NCBI GenBank assembly: GCA_963720885.1
Contig: CAVRGW010000005.1
Location: 620,001-684,000 of the forward strand
Length of the DNA: 64,000 nt
DNA from: DATLLN01 sp963720885
GTDB lineage: Bacteria; Actinomycetota; Thermoleophilia; Gaiellales; JAICJC01
Direction: 5' to 3'
The notes beneath the pieces are model-generated. The model saw nothing but the letters and a program-made list of their open reading frames with translations, was not told where the DNA came from and searched no databases. Numbering within the stretch: the stretch's first letter is position 1; the number at the start of each line of letters is the position of its first letter. The translations under genes and the position numbers were made by a program. Below, one piece after another: positions 8,847-17,540 of this stretch.

Positions 8847-8951
8847 GCCCGGGGAGTGGCTTGGAACTGACAATCGTCCTCCCCCGGTCGGAATTGACCC
8901 CTTTGTGGCACGATCCTCAAGGTCGCGCGATCCCGCTCCGATACCAGTCTC

Positions 8952-9464
8952 GTGGAGGTCCGTCGACGACTGGCACTCGTGCCCGGACAGTTCGCCACCG
9001 CGCTCTGCGCGGCCGGCACCATCATGCTCGCGCTCTCGCTGGTCGCCGGGTGGGTGGCCGACGACGCGCGGATCATCGATCTGCACAACAGCGTGATCGG
9101 CCACGCGATCCGCGACAGCGGCTGGATCCGCCTGCTGGTCGTGCTGGTCGCCTCCACCCTGTTCGGCACGTACCTGGCGTACGGCTGCAACCGGCCGCAT
9201 CGCCTGCGCTGGCACATCGCGGCCCTGCTGGCCGCAATCGCAGCGTTCATCTACACCCTCACCGAGGCCGAGTGGGCGGTCAGCCAGAGCCTGCTCCAGA
9301 ACGTCGAGCCGGGTATCGGTCCCGCGCTGGCAGCCTGGGGCGCGATCGGCCTGGCGGTCGGCGAGGTGGTCGCGTTCGCGGCCTTCCTGGTGTCACGGCT
9401 GCGGTTCGAGGAGCCTGAGGCTGCGCTGGCCGAGGCCGGCGGCGACGGCCCCAGCGGGCAGTAG
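8952..9464 (+). CDS. four-helix membrane protein of unknown function
   Basis: A 170-residue protein with four predicted hydrophobic segments: FATALCAAGTIMLALSLVAG, LLVVLVASTLFGTYLAYG, HIAALLAAIAAFIYTL and IGPALAAWGAIGLAVGEVVA. The tail is acidic and glycine-rich. The start is probably GTG 8952. It is divergent from the PAS-GGDEF gene across a 105-bp gap. I do not recognise the family. Its 3' third overlaps, on the opposite strand, the tail of the pilin reading frame, and this membrane protein is the more protein-like of the two in the overlap. Confidence 0.6.
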   Translation: MEVRRRLALVPGQFATALCAAGTIMLALSLVAGWVADDARIIDLHNSVIGHAIRDSGWIRLLVVLVASTLFGTYLAYGCNRPHRLRWHIAALLAAIAAFIYTLTEAEWAVSQSLLQNVEPGIGPALAAWGAIGLAVGEVVAFAAFLVSRLRFEEPEAALAEAGGDGPSGQ

Positions 9465-9673
9465 CAGCGCGGCGTACGCACCGGCGCGCGGCGATCCGCG
9501 GAAGGCTTGCGCGGATGTTTGGGCGGCGCCGGGTGGCGCTTGGGCACGAACACGTGCACCAGCGACATGCCCATCCCCTCCAGCGGCGTGATCGTGCGCA
9601 CCAGCAGGCAGACGCCGAGCACGATGCACAACATCAGCGCGACGTACTCGGTCGTTGCCTGTCCGCGGGACAT
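9251..9673 (-). CDS. Flp/TadE-like prepilin (3' end uncertain)
   Basis: The N-terminus MSRGQATTEYVALMLCIVLG carries the Flp prepilin signature: glycine, four residues, then Glu-Tyr, followed by a hydrophobic helix. Processing would occur after the glycine at position 4. After the helix comes a short basic, proline-rich segment (FVPKRHPAPPKHPRKP). The remaining 80 or so codons run antisense to the membrane protein gene and look like low-complexity read-through, so the true protein may be shorter or frameshifted. ATG 9673 is chosen because it puts the cleavage motif at the N-terminus; GTG 9703 is in frame. It lies downstream of the Tad operon and may supply its pilin. Confidence 0.5.
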   Translation of the reverse strand: MSRGQATTEYVALMLCIVLGVCLLVRTITPLEGMGMSLVHVFVPKRHPAPPKHPRKPSADRRAPVRTPRCYCPLGPSPPASASAASGSSNRSRDTRKAANATTSPTARPIAPQAASAGPIPGSTFWSRLWLTAHSASVRV

Positions 9674-9742
9674 GCCGTGACGGTACGCGGCGAGATGTCG
9701 CACATGGGTGACGACGTGTGACGATCGTGAGCCGCTTCTGGA

Positions 9743-10369
9743 TCACGGATCCTGCGTGCTGCCGCTCGTCGCTGCCTTCACGGCGGCTGCGAATGGACGG
9801 GAGAGTTGGGCGGCGTAGGTACGGGTGATGTGGTTGGAGTCGCGGTAGGCGACGGTGGTGCCGACGACGGTGGGACAGCGATCGGATGTGCAGAACCATT
9901 GGAGCGTCGGCAGGTAGGCGGCACCGGCAATGGCCGCGGTGGAGGCGCTCTGCGTGTCGGCCTGGACTGCGTTGGAGATCGGGAACGTGTAGCTTGCGAG
10001 GGTCGCGCCGTTGGCGAGGAGGCAGTCAGTCGGCTCGCGGGACAGGTTGGGTGGATCGCCGATCAGGACGACGCGTGGGGTGATCAGGCGAAGCGCGGAG
10101 CGTGAGCGCCGCGCCGGCAAGATCCGCCGCGCCCGAGCCGCGTAGAACGCCGCGAACGGCACCCGCCCCTCCCGCCGACGCGAGCACCAGCCACCCGGTG
10201 ATCAGGAACCCGGAGATCACGAAGAACACATCGACGCCGACGTATCCGCCGCGAACGGCATGCCGGCGTGACACAGCACCACGAGCATGACGGCGATCGC
10301 CCGGAGACCCTGAATATCCAGCCGAAAACCACTCGCAGGGCCGGCCTGCAGCCGTAGAACGGGAGCCAT
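9743..10369 (-). pseudogene. remnant of an acyltransferase-3/SGNH surface acyltransferase (OafA/YrhL-like)
   Basis: Both ends of a large membrane O-acyltransferase are present but the middle is gone. The N-terminal part reads FRLDIQGLRAIAVMLVVLCH, then in a second frame GYVGVDVFFVISGFLITGWL, then in a third REGRVPFAAFYAARARRILP. These are the first helices of the acyltransferase-3 family. The next residues already belong to the extracellular SGNH domain (ITPRVVLIGDPP) and run to its end, CPTVVGTTVAYRDSNHITRT. A normal protein has about 600-700 residues, so roughly 450 codons are missing, plus two frameshifts near 10255 and 10200. It cannot be functional. It probably once modified surface polysaccharide. 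Confidence 0.8.
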
Positions 10370-10486
10370 GACACGACCCTACGAGGAGGATTCGGCAGCT
10401 CGCGCCCGGAAAGATCCCAGTCTGTGAGCGATGCGAACAGCGCCGCGGGGGGTGCGTGTCTCCCGTAGAGCTCCTACTGCGCCGGG

Positions 10487-11296
10487 TCACCACCCGATGC
10501 CGTTCACGGCGTCGAGTGCCGTCAGCGCCAAGGCCGTCATCACCGGCAACAGCGCGGCCGGGACGAGCACGAACACCACCACCAGCAGGATCTTCGGCGC
10601 GGCCACCGCCGCGCGCTCCTGCACCCGCCGCGCCTGCTCCGCCCTGGCCCGCTCAGCCTGACGGCGCAGCGCCGCAGCGAGCGGCACGCCGAGCCGGTCG
10701 GAGATCCGCAGGGCCGCCGCCAGCCGGGCCAGCGAGGGCGAGCCCGTGCGCTCCGCCAGATCGCGCAGCTCGTCACCTCGGCGTCTGCCGAGCGCGAGGT
10801 TGGCCACCGTCCGCCGCAGCTCATCGCCCAGCTCCCCTCCGGTCGCGTCGGCGGCGCCGGCGATCGCGACGTCGATCCCCACGCCCGCCGCGACCGTCGA
10901 CGCGATCAGGTCGAGCGCGCTGGGCGCACGCCGCTCGATCGCCTCGGCACGCCGCCGGTCGGCCGTCCGCACCCGCACATCCGGATACACCCAGCCGAAC
11001 CCCGCAAGCATGAGCGCCGCGCACGCGCCGCCGAGGCCGCCCATCAGCGCCAGGGCGGCGAGGCCGGAGCTCCCGAACAGGAGCAGCGATCCGGCCCGCA
11101 GCTCCTCCGCCCGTGGATCCAGACCAAGGCCCGCGAACCGCGGCGCGGGGATCCGCCCCCGAAGTGGCGCGCCGATCCGTACGAGCAGCGGGACGGTTTT
11201 CCGCTGACGACGGGCTGCCGGCAGCGCCAGCGCGGCCCGTGGCCACCACCAGATCGCGGCGGCCAGCGCGACGCCGCCAAGCACGATGGGGCTCAC
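10487..11296 (-). CDS. tadC: Tad pilus inner-membrane protein TadC-like (T2SSF domain)
   Basis: A 269-residue membrane protein with an N-terminal helix (IVLGGVALAAAIWWWP), two helices around residues 95-135, a cytoplasmic T2SSF domain (ALDLIASTVAAGVGIDVAIA, then LGVPLAAALRRQAERARAEQ) and a terminal helix pair starting ILLVVVFVLVPAALLPV. With TadB it forms the membrane platform acted on by the CpaF ATPase during Flp pilus assembly. GTG 11296 overlaps the tadB stop as GTGA. It is the last gene of the operon, with no obvious terminator in the 117 bp that follow. The frame is intact, unlike the four genes two or more places upstream. Confidence 0.85.
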   Translation of the reverse strand: MSPIVLGGVALAAAIWWWPRAALALPAARRQRKTVPLLVRIGAPLRGRIPAPRFAGLGLDPRAEELRAGSLLLFGSSGLAALALMGGLGGACAALMLAGFGWVYPDVRVRTADRRRAEAIERRAPSALDLIASTVAAGVGIDVAIAGAADATGGELGDELRRTVANLALGRRRGDELRDLAERTGSPSLARLAAALRISDRLGVPLAAALRRQAERARAEQARRVQERAAVAAPKILLVVVFVLVPAALLPVMTALALTALDAVNGIGW

Positions 11297-11952
11297 GGCA
11301 CGACCGCGCCCAGCCGTGCGATCAGCCGCGAGCCGAGGACACAGAGGCCGGCCGAGGTGGCGAGCGCCGCCCAGCCGATCGGCGATGCCGCGAGCATGCC
11401 GAGCGCCGGCCGGTCGAGCAGCCAGAGCGCTCCCAGCGCGGCCACGGGCAGCCCGATCACCATCCGAGCGGTCGCCCGGGCCTGGGCGGTTGCGACCTCG
11501 GCGGCGCGCCGCAGGTCGGCGCGCTCGACCAGCAGCTCGGACAGGCCGTCGAGCAGCGCGGCGAGATCTCCGCCGTGGCGCGCCTGCAGCCCGACGGCGG
11601 CCGTCAGCAGCCGGACGTCGTCGTTGTCCCCCAGCGAACGCAGGGCATCGGCAGGCCCCGTCCCCAGCGCGACGGCGGCACCGCAGGCGCGGAGCCGCGA
11701 CGCGATCGGCTCGGGTACGCCGTCGGCGGCATCCGCCACCGCCTGAGCGAGCGACCGGCCGGCGCGGACGTGCGCCGCCAGCTCGGCGCACGCGGACGGC
11801 AACCCGCGCGCCGCCTCTCGCTCGGTGCGGCGCTCGCGCCAGCCCTCGACCGCTTCCGTCAACCTGCGGGGCGGCCGCAGGCGCACGATCTCCGGCCACA
11901 TGGCGACCGCGGCGACCACGAGCAGCAGGATGGTCAGGCGATCGGCCCGCAT
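11293..11952 (-). CDS. tadB: Tad pilus inner-membrane protein TadB-like (T2SSF domain)
   Basis: A 219-residue protein. It has an N-terminal helix (LTILLLVVAAVAMWPEIV), a T2SSF domain (CAELAAHVRAGRSLAQAVAD, HGGDLAALLDGLSELLVERA) and C-terminal helices (MVIGLPVAALGALWLL, GWAALATSAGLCVLG). It is the partner of TadC in the pilus platform. ATG 11952 lies inside the end of cpaF (19-bp overlap) and the 3' end overlaps tadC. Slightly shorter than many TadB proteins, but all elements are present and the frame is intact. Confidence 0.85.
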   Translation of the reverse strand: MRADRLTILLLVVAAVAMWPEIVRLRPPRRLTEAVEGWRERRTEREAARGLPSACAELAAHVRAGRSLAQAVADAADGVPEPIASRLRACGAAVALGTGPADALRSLGDNDDVRLLTAAVGLQARHGGDLAALLDGLSELLVERADLRRAAEVATAQARATARMVIGLPVAALGALWLLDRPALGMLAASPIGWAALATSAGLCVLGSRLIARLGAVVP

Positions 11953-13090
11953 CGCCCGTCGATCAGCTCGTCGAGCAGCCGGGCGTCGAGCGGCCGCAGC
12001 TCGCGTGTCGCGCGGCGCCGTCCCTCCACATAGCGGACGGCGCGATGCCCGTCCCGCTGCCGGGCGACATGGACGACGAGGTCGACCGCCGACTGCAGCT
12101 GCTCGCGGATCGCGGCGTGCGGCAGGTCGACGCCGCCCATCAGCGCCATCGTCTCGATCCGCCGGAGCGCGTCCTCCGGCGAGTTCGCATGCACGGTGGT
12201 CAGCGAGCCGTCGTGCCCGGTGTTCATCGCCTGCAGCATATCCAGCGCCTCGCCTCCGCGCACCTCGCCGACCAGGATCCTGTCGGGCCGCATGCGCAGC
12301 GCGTTGCGCACGAGGGCGCGGACGTGATCCGCCCCTGCCCTCGTGTTGGACGGCCGGGCCTCGAGTCGCGCCACATGCGCTGCGGGAGCCGGAGCTCGGC
12401 GGCGTCCTCGACCGTGACGATCCGCTCGGCGGGATCGATGTACGCCGCCAGCGCATTGAGGAGCGTCGTCTTGCCCGTGCCGGTGCCGCCGCTGATGACG
12501 ACGTTCAGCCGACCGCGCACCGCCCGCTCGAGCAGCTCGGCGTGCGCCGCCCTCACGCTGCCGGTGTCGACCATCGTGGCGATCGACAGGACGGCGGCCG
12601 AGAACTTGCGGATCGTCAGCAGCGGCCCGTCTACGGCCAACGGCGGCAACCCGCGTTCACCGGCTGCCATCTGGGAGGCGCGCGTCGACCATCGGGCTCG
12701 ACTCGTCGACACGCCGGCCGACCGCCGACACGATGCGGTCGATGACATGGCGCAGGTGCGCCTCGTCCTCGAATCGCACCGCCTCCTCGCGCAGCCTCCC
12801 CTCGCGCTCCGCGTACACACGGATCGGGACCGTTCACGATCACCTCCGTCACCGTCGGGTCGCGGACGAGCGCCTCGAGCGGACCGACCCCGGCGGCCTC
12901 GTCGGCGACGGCCGCGGTCAGCCGCTCCAGCTCGCCGGGCGCCAGCGGCAGCCGGTCGCGGCGGATCAGGTCGAGCGCGACGGCCTCCACCGCTCCCCGC
13001 AGATCGCCGTCGAGCCAGGGCCGGTCGGAGCAGCTCCTCGCGCACCAGCTCCCGGTAGCGGGCAACCAGCGGTGCCAGGTCGGCGTTCAT
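11934..13090 (-). pseudogene. cpaF: Tad pilus ATPase CpaF/TadA, several frameshifts
   Basis: A secretion ATPase powering Flp pilus assembly. Walker A is intact (SGGTGTGKTTLLNALAAYID). Downstream are MRPDRILVGEVRGGEALDML and NTGHDGSLTTVHANSPEDAL, the Walker B and His boxes. Upstream are LERLTAAVADEAAGVGPLEA and VTEVIVNGPDP. These pieces lie in different frames. Single-base changes near 13033, 12822, 12655, 12645 and 12373 join them into one normal CpaF of about 385 residues; for example, the last restores PQRHVARLEARPSNT. The start (ATG 13090, MNADLAPLVARYRELV) overlaps the cpaE stop. No in-frame stops within the segments and well-kept motifs suggest recent decay or sequence error. Confidence 0.8.
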
Positions 13091-14168
13091 CCGGCGAGCC
13101 GTTCCGCGAGGCTATTGAGATCCCGGCCGAGTCCGCGGCGCTTGACCGGCGGCACGGCCCCGAGTTGCTGAAGCGACTGGCGCCTCGGTGTCCTCACGGA
13201 CGACGCCGAGCACCCGAGCGCCGGCGGTCGCTTCGATCGCCCGCAACGGCACCGCATCCCCACCGCGCCAGCGGTTGACGACCAGCGCGACCGCATCCGG
13301 GTCGACGCCTCGGCGGACCAGGGTGCCGACGGTTGCCGCGGCGGCACGTCGCGGCAAGCGCGTCGGGAGTCGGCGCCGAGCAGGACGGTGTCCGTGCAGC
13401 GCGCGGTCTCGATGGAAAACGGAGATCCCGGCCGACCGAGGTCGAAGACCGTGGTGCCGGCCACCGACCGGCATTCCCGGGCGAGCGCGCGCCCAGCCCG
13501 GAGGGCAGCAGCCCCACCAGGTCAGGCTCCGACAGGCCCGCCAGCACGCCGATGCCGCTCGGGTGCTCGGTGCGCACGGCGGCGACGGCCTCGGCGCCGA
13601 CCGACCCGGCGAGCCGGGCGAGATCGGCGAGCGACCGCTGCGGATGACAGCCGAGATGCCCGGCCAGGGTGCCGTGCCCGGCGGCTGCGTCGACGAGCAT
13701 GCCCGACGCCGCCGCGGCGATCCCGACCGCCACGGTCGTCGCCCCCACGCCGCCCTTGGCGCCACATACGGCGACCACCCGTCCGTCGCGTCGCCGCTCC
13801 TGGGCCGGCGGACTCGCACCGACGGCGTCGAGCAGTGCCGCGGCAAGCTCCTCGGGACGCGGCTCGGCCGGGACGACACCGCGTGCGCCGGCCGACATCG
13901 CCAGGCGCAGGTGGACCGTCCGCATCGCCGCCAACCAGGACCGCGGGGATGCCGGGCGAGGCCGCCGACAGCTCTCGGACGACGCGCTGGATCTCCGACC
14001 ACGAGGAAGGCGTCGCAGGCGGGCCGAAGCCCGGCCAGGGCGCGCATCGCGTCGACCTCGCCGGCTAGCTCGATGCCCGGTGCCAGGTCGACCGCTCGCG
14101 TCAGCGCCGGCGCGGTGCCAGGCCCGGACGCGATCACGAGGGCAGCGGATGGTGCCGCGACCCGTCAT
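13087..14168 (-). pseudogene. cpaE: Tad pilus MinD/ParA-like ATPase CpaE/TadZ, several frameshifts
   Basis: CpaE proteins place the pilus machinery at the pole or septum. The N-terminal receiver-like part reads ELAGEVDAMRALAGLRPACD and, in another frame, VVRELSAASPGIPAVLVGGD. The deviant Walker A VAVCGAKGGVGATTVAVGIA is intact. Later pieces are TTVFDLGRPGSPFSIETARC, PDAVALVVNRWRGGDAVPLR and VPPVKRRGLGRDLNSLAERL, each in its own frame. Breaks fall near 14155, 14010, 13900, 13480, 13355 and 13185. ATG 14168 overlaps the cpaB stop (ATGA), and the last codon overlaps the cpaF start. Rejoined, it is a normal CpaE of about 355 residues. Confidence 0.75.
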
Positions 14169-14758
14169 CCGCCCTCCGGTGCGCGCACGACCAGCCGCAG
14201 CGAGCGACCGGCCCTCGGCCGCGACCAGCACGGCACCAGCGCGCGTCCGGCACCCGCAGGGTGGCCACCGCCTCGCCGTCGCCGGCGGAGGCCTGACACG
14301 ACCAGGACGTCGCGAAGGACCGGCCGCGTCCGCCCGCGTGCCTGGCCGCGGTCGCGTACAGATCGGCGCGGGCGCCGGACAGCGCCCCGGCGGGGATACC
14401 TGCGGCGGTGTCCAGCCGGATCGCCACGTCACGGTCGCCCGGGCGACCGAGGCTGGGCGATCTCGGCGCCATCAGCGGTGTCCCAGCCGGGAGCGGCAAC
14501 GGCGGCGCGCGCGGCCGACGGCGCCGGCCGGGTCGATGACCGCGCCGCGCGCCGCGATCGATTGCGGCACTGCGACCGTGGCCAGGTCGCCGCGCACGGA
14601 CGACGGCGCCCGGCAGCGATCGGGTGCCGGGTGACCACGATCTGCACGGGGTCGCGGCCGGTTCCCCGTGCTCACCGCCCCCGCTTCCCAAGCCGGCGAG
14701 TGCGGCGACGACGCCAGCGACCACGAACAGCAGGCTGATCCAGCGGCGGCGCCTCACC
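14165..14758 (-). pseudogene. cpaB: Tad pilus assembly protein CpaB/RcpC-like (SAF domain), frameshifted
   Basis: It starts GTG 14758 (RRRRWISLLFVVAGVVAALA, a cytoplasmic arginine patch and membrane helix). A SAF domain follows in shifting frames: VQIVVTRHPIAAG, then RGDLATVAVPQSIAARGAVI, then GTPLMAPRSPSLGRPGDRDV. The C-terminal part (VAIRLDTAAGIPAGALS, GEAVATLRVPD, VLVAAEGRSLRLVVRAPEGG) belongs to the RcpC/CpaB fold. In Tad systems this protein sits outside the membrane and is thought to support the pilus channel. Frame changes fall near 14640, 14560, 14480, 14250 and 14190. The start/stop overlaps with its neighbours at both ends are intact. Confidence 0.65.
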
Positions 14759-15554
14759 TGGCACGTCCTCCAGCGCACAGCGCGGGCAGGCCGTCCCGAT
14801 GACGGGCAGCCGGCACCAGCCACAACGGTCGGCGCCGCTGCCACCTGCTCCCGCAACGTCGACAGCCCGGCGGCCGTCAAGGTGGGAGCCACGGCGAGCT
14901 CCAGCGCCCAGCGGATGTCCAGCTCCCGCGCGAGGCCGCCCTCGAGGCGGCCGGCGACGGCTCCCGCCCGCCGCCAGCGCGTCCAGCTGCTCGCCGCCCA
15001 CGCCGCCTGGGCGGGGCCTGCTCAGCGCTGCCAGGCAGGTGGCTGCGCCGGGCCAGTCCGCGGTCGAGCACCTCGGTCGGGAGCCGGCCGGCGAGGCCGG
15101 TGACGGGACGCCAGCGGCCACGCCGGCGAGCACCGATGGCGGAACGGCGCCGGAGCAGCTCGGGACGCGCCGCCCAAGGGGTAGGCGAGGGCCGCAGACC
15201 CAGCTCGTCATCCGGCGCTCCACCTCGGAGACCAGGCACGCAGATCTCGTGCGGTGCCCATCCGGCACCGGCCGCGCGGCCGGCGATCGCCTCGACGTAG
15301 CGGGCGCCGACGCCGACCGCGGCCAGATGAACGATCTCCAGCTCCGATTCGGGCGACCGGGCGGCGGCATGCAGGACGTCGACACCGGCGATGCAACGGG
15401 CACCCGGCACCAGCACGACCACGCGCCGGTCGACGGCCAGCCGCACCAGCCGGTCGACAGCCACTCGGCCGGCGACGGCGACCGAAACCTGCCCACCCGG
15501 CGCCTCTCGCGGCGGCGGGCTGGGCTCGGCGAGGCGAAGCGCGGTTCGGCTCAC
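14755..15554 (-). pseudogene. unrecognised protein with a C-terminal zinc-ribbon-like motif, frameshifted
   Basis: A reading frame from GTG 15554 (overlapping the histidine kinase stop as GTGA) is clean for about 130 residues (VAGRVAVDRLVRLAVDRRVV, then SELEIVHLAAVGVGARYVEA). It then continues in other frames: ELDIRWALELAVAPTLTAAG, LSTLREQVAAAPTVV and finally CGWCRLPVIGTACPRC, a CxxC...CPRC zinc-ribbon-like end. I do not know the family. Its place between a two-component system and cpaB suggests a role in Tad pilus control or a coupled signal. Breaks fall roughly near 15010, 14950 and 14830, with another close to the end. Confidence 0.45.
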
Positions 15555-16537
15555 GACAGCTCCTCGACCCAGGCCGGCAGCCGCAGCCTGAAGGTCGTGC
15601 CGGCGCCCGGCGCACTCGCGACGTCGATCGCGCCGCCGTGCGCAGCGGCGAGCTCGCGGGCGATGGCCAGCCCCAACCCCGCGCCGGGCTCCGACCCCGG
15701 CGCCTGGGTGAACTCGTCGAAGATGCCGTCGAGATCGGCCGCGGCGATGCCGCGCCCCTGATCGGTCACCGACACCTCGAGATCGTCGCCGGCCAGGCAA
15801 CCGCGGATCGTGACGGCGGTGTGCGGAGGCGCGTACTTGATGCCGTTGGTGACCAGGTTCGCGACGATCTGGCGCACGCGGTTCTCGTCGCCCATCACGG
15901 GCGCGTCGCCGGCCTGCCACTCCAATCGGAGCTCGACATCGCGCTGCTCGGCCGAGGGCCGCAGCCGATGCGTCATCTCCTCGACGCAGTCGCGGAGGGA
16001 GAACAGCTCGGCCGATACTCGCAGCTCGCCGGCTTGAGCGCGCGACAACTCGAGCAGATCCTCGACCAGATATGCGAGCCGTTCGCACTCGCCGTTGATG
16101 ATGTCGAGCTTGGCTGCGCGGGCCGGATCATCCTCGACCCGGCGCAGCGCGTAGACGTAGCCCTTGATCACCGTCAGCGGCGTCCGGAGCTCATGCGACA
16201 CCTTGCCGATGAAGTTCGCGCGGGAATGACCCTCGCGGGCGAGCCGCGCCGCCAGACCGTTGACGCTGTCGGCGAGCGAGCGCAGCTCGACCGGCGACTC
16301 GGCCTCCACCCGGCCGCCGTACTCACCGGCGGCGACGCGCTCGGTCAGGATCGCCACGTCGTTCGCCACCCGGGCGACGCGCCTCGTGTGCAGCGCGGCG
16401 AGCACCGCCGCCGCGATCGCAGCGCCGCCCGCCACCGCCCAGTGCGCGCCAGCCGGCAGGATCACGGAGGACGCGCCAGCGACGGCGACGATCGCAGCCG
16501 ACGTCGCGGCGGGCCTGAGCTCGGGAGCGGAGGTCAT
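15551..16537 (-). CDS. sensor histidine kinase of the Tad-linked two-component system
   Basis: 328 residues. Two hydrophobic segments near the N-terminus (AAIVAVAGASSVILPAGAHW and VAGGAAIAAAVLAALH), a short HAMP-like linker, then HisKA with the phosphoacceptor in FIGKVSHELRTPLTVIKGYV. The HATPase domain shows N (NLVTNGIKYAPP), G1 (DQGRGIAAADLDGIFDEF) and G2 (GAGLGLAIARELAAAHGG) boxes. There is almost no extracellular sensing region, so the signal is probably sensed in or near the membrane. ATG 16537 overlaps the regulator stop as ATGA, and its own stop overlaps the next gene, so it is co-expressed with the pilus genes. Confidence 0.9.
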   Translation of the reverse strand: MTSAPELRPAATSAAIVAVAGASSVILPAGAHWAVAGGAAIAAAVLAALHTRRVARVANDVAILTERVAAGEYGGRVEAESPVELRSLADSVNGLAARLAREGHSRANFIGKVSHELRTPLTVIKGYVYALRRVEDDPARAAKLDIINGECERLAYLVEDLLELSRAQAGELRVSAELFSLRDCVEEMTHRLRPSAEQRDVELRLEWQAGDAPVMGDENRVRQIVANLVTNGIKYAPPHTAVTIRGCLAGDDLEVSVTDQGRGIAAADLDGIFDEFTQAPGSEPGAGLGLAIARELAAAHGGAIDVASAPGAGTTFRLRLPAWVEELS

Positions 16538-17244
16538 CACTCCGGCCGGTGGAGCCGATAGCCGACGCCCCAGACGTTGACGATCCAGGCGGCGTCCGAG
16601 TGCTCGCCGAGCTTCTGGCGAAGCCGGCTGGCATGCGAGTCGAGCGTGCGCGTGCGGCCTGGGCTGCGGAAGTCCCACACCGTCTCCAGCAGCTCCCGCT
16701 TCGAGAACACGCGCGCCGGTTCCGTCGCCAGCGTCGCCAGCAGCTGGAACTCCTTCACCGAGAGGTGGATGAGGTTGCCGCCCATCGTCACCTCACGAGA
16801 CAACGTGTTGACGACCAGCTCGCCGGTGCGCAGCAGATGCGATTCGTCGATCCGCTGCACGCGCTTCAGCAGGCTCGAGATGCGGGCGAGCAGCTCGGGG
16901 TAGTGGAACGGCTTCGTCACGTAGTCGTCAGCCCCACGCTGCAGACCGCGCACGCGATCCGTGCTCTCGGCCTTCGCGCTGAGCATGATGATCGGGATGC
17001 CTGGATCCCATGGGTCGTTCACCCGATCGGCATCACGGACGCGGCGGCACACCTCATAGCCGCTGATGCCTGGCAGGACGACGTCGAGCAGGAGCACGTC
17101 GGGCCGGGTGCGGCCGAGCACCTCCAGCGCCTCCTCCCCGTTGGCCGCGGACAGCACCGAGTAGTCGTCGGCGGTCAGGTTCTCGGATAGGAACTCCACG
17201 ATTCGAGGCTCGTCGTCGACGACGAGCACGGTCTGCTCTGCCAC
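16537..17244 (-). CDS. OmpR/PhoB-family response regulator, first gene of the Tad operon
   Basis: 235 residues. The receiver domain has the acidic pair (VLVVDDEPRIVEFL), the phosphoacceptor in DVLLLDVVLPGISGYEV, a conserved Ser/Lys (MLSAKAE, YVTKPFHYPELLAR) and an extra insert around DADRVNDPWDPGIP. A winged helix (residues about 140-233) ends DSHASRLRQKLGEHSD and WIVNVWGVGYRL. It starts at GTG 17244 with AAGGAG seven bases upstream. It heads an operon that continues through the kinase into the Tad genes, so it probably controls pilus expression, including its own operon. Confidence 0.92.
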   Translation of the reverse strand: MAEQTVLVVDDEPRIVEFLSENLTADDYSVLSAANGEEALEVLGRTRPDVLLLDVVLPGISGYEVCRRVRDADRVNDPWDPGIPIIMLSAKAESTDRVRGLQRGADDYVTKPFHYPELLARISSLLKRVQRIDESHLLRTGELVVNTLSREVTMGGNLIHLSVKEFQLLATLATEPARVFSKRELLETVWDFRSPGRTRTLDSHASRLRQKLGEHSDAAWIVNVWGVGYRLHRPE

Positions 17245-17540
17245 AGATCGGCTCCTTGGGAGGCCGGCCCGTGCGATCCGCGCAGTGGGAGCGTCGCGGG
17301 TGAGCCGGCGATCGAATGTCTGGTCTGCCGCCCCGCCGCCGAGGGGCCACGCGACCCATGCTAGGGACGCAATGGTGCGACGTGAAGGTCTGTCACGGAT
17401 ACCGGCACGAAGTTCGTGCAGTTCGGTGAGCGCAGGTCACGAGGATGTGGCAGCGCCGCATCGTGCGAGGCGGGGATGGAACCGCGGCGGCCTCTCGGCG
17501 CGCTTTGACTCGGCACGAGGCGCCACGGATACTCACGGCC

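Noticed and set aside
7413..8870. A 485-codon plus-strand frame opposite the PAS-GGDEF gene
   Set aside because: Repetitive composition that follows the PAS repeats in antisense; no domain.
8884..8904. A seventh GGGGTC-type palindrome near TTGACCCCTTT
   Set aside because: Only one half of the core is present and there is no complementary arm.
8847..9215. An N-terminal extension of the PAS-GGDEF protein by about 120 residues
   Set aside because: It is low-complexity, antisense to the membrane protein gene, and the PAS region starts soon after ATG 8846.
17245..17540. A gene in the 296-bp gap between the response regulator and the collapsed cyclase
   Set aside because: Short frames there have no start context, motif or protein-like composition; I see nothing in this gap beyond the upstream region of the Tad operon.
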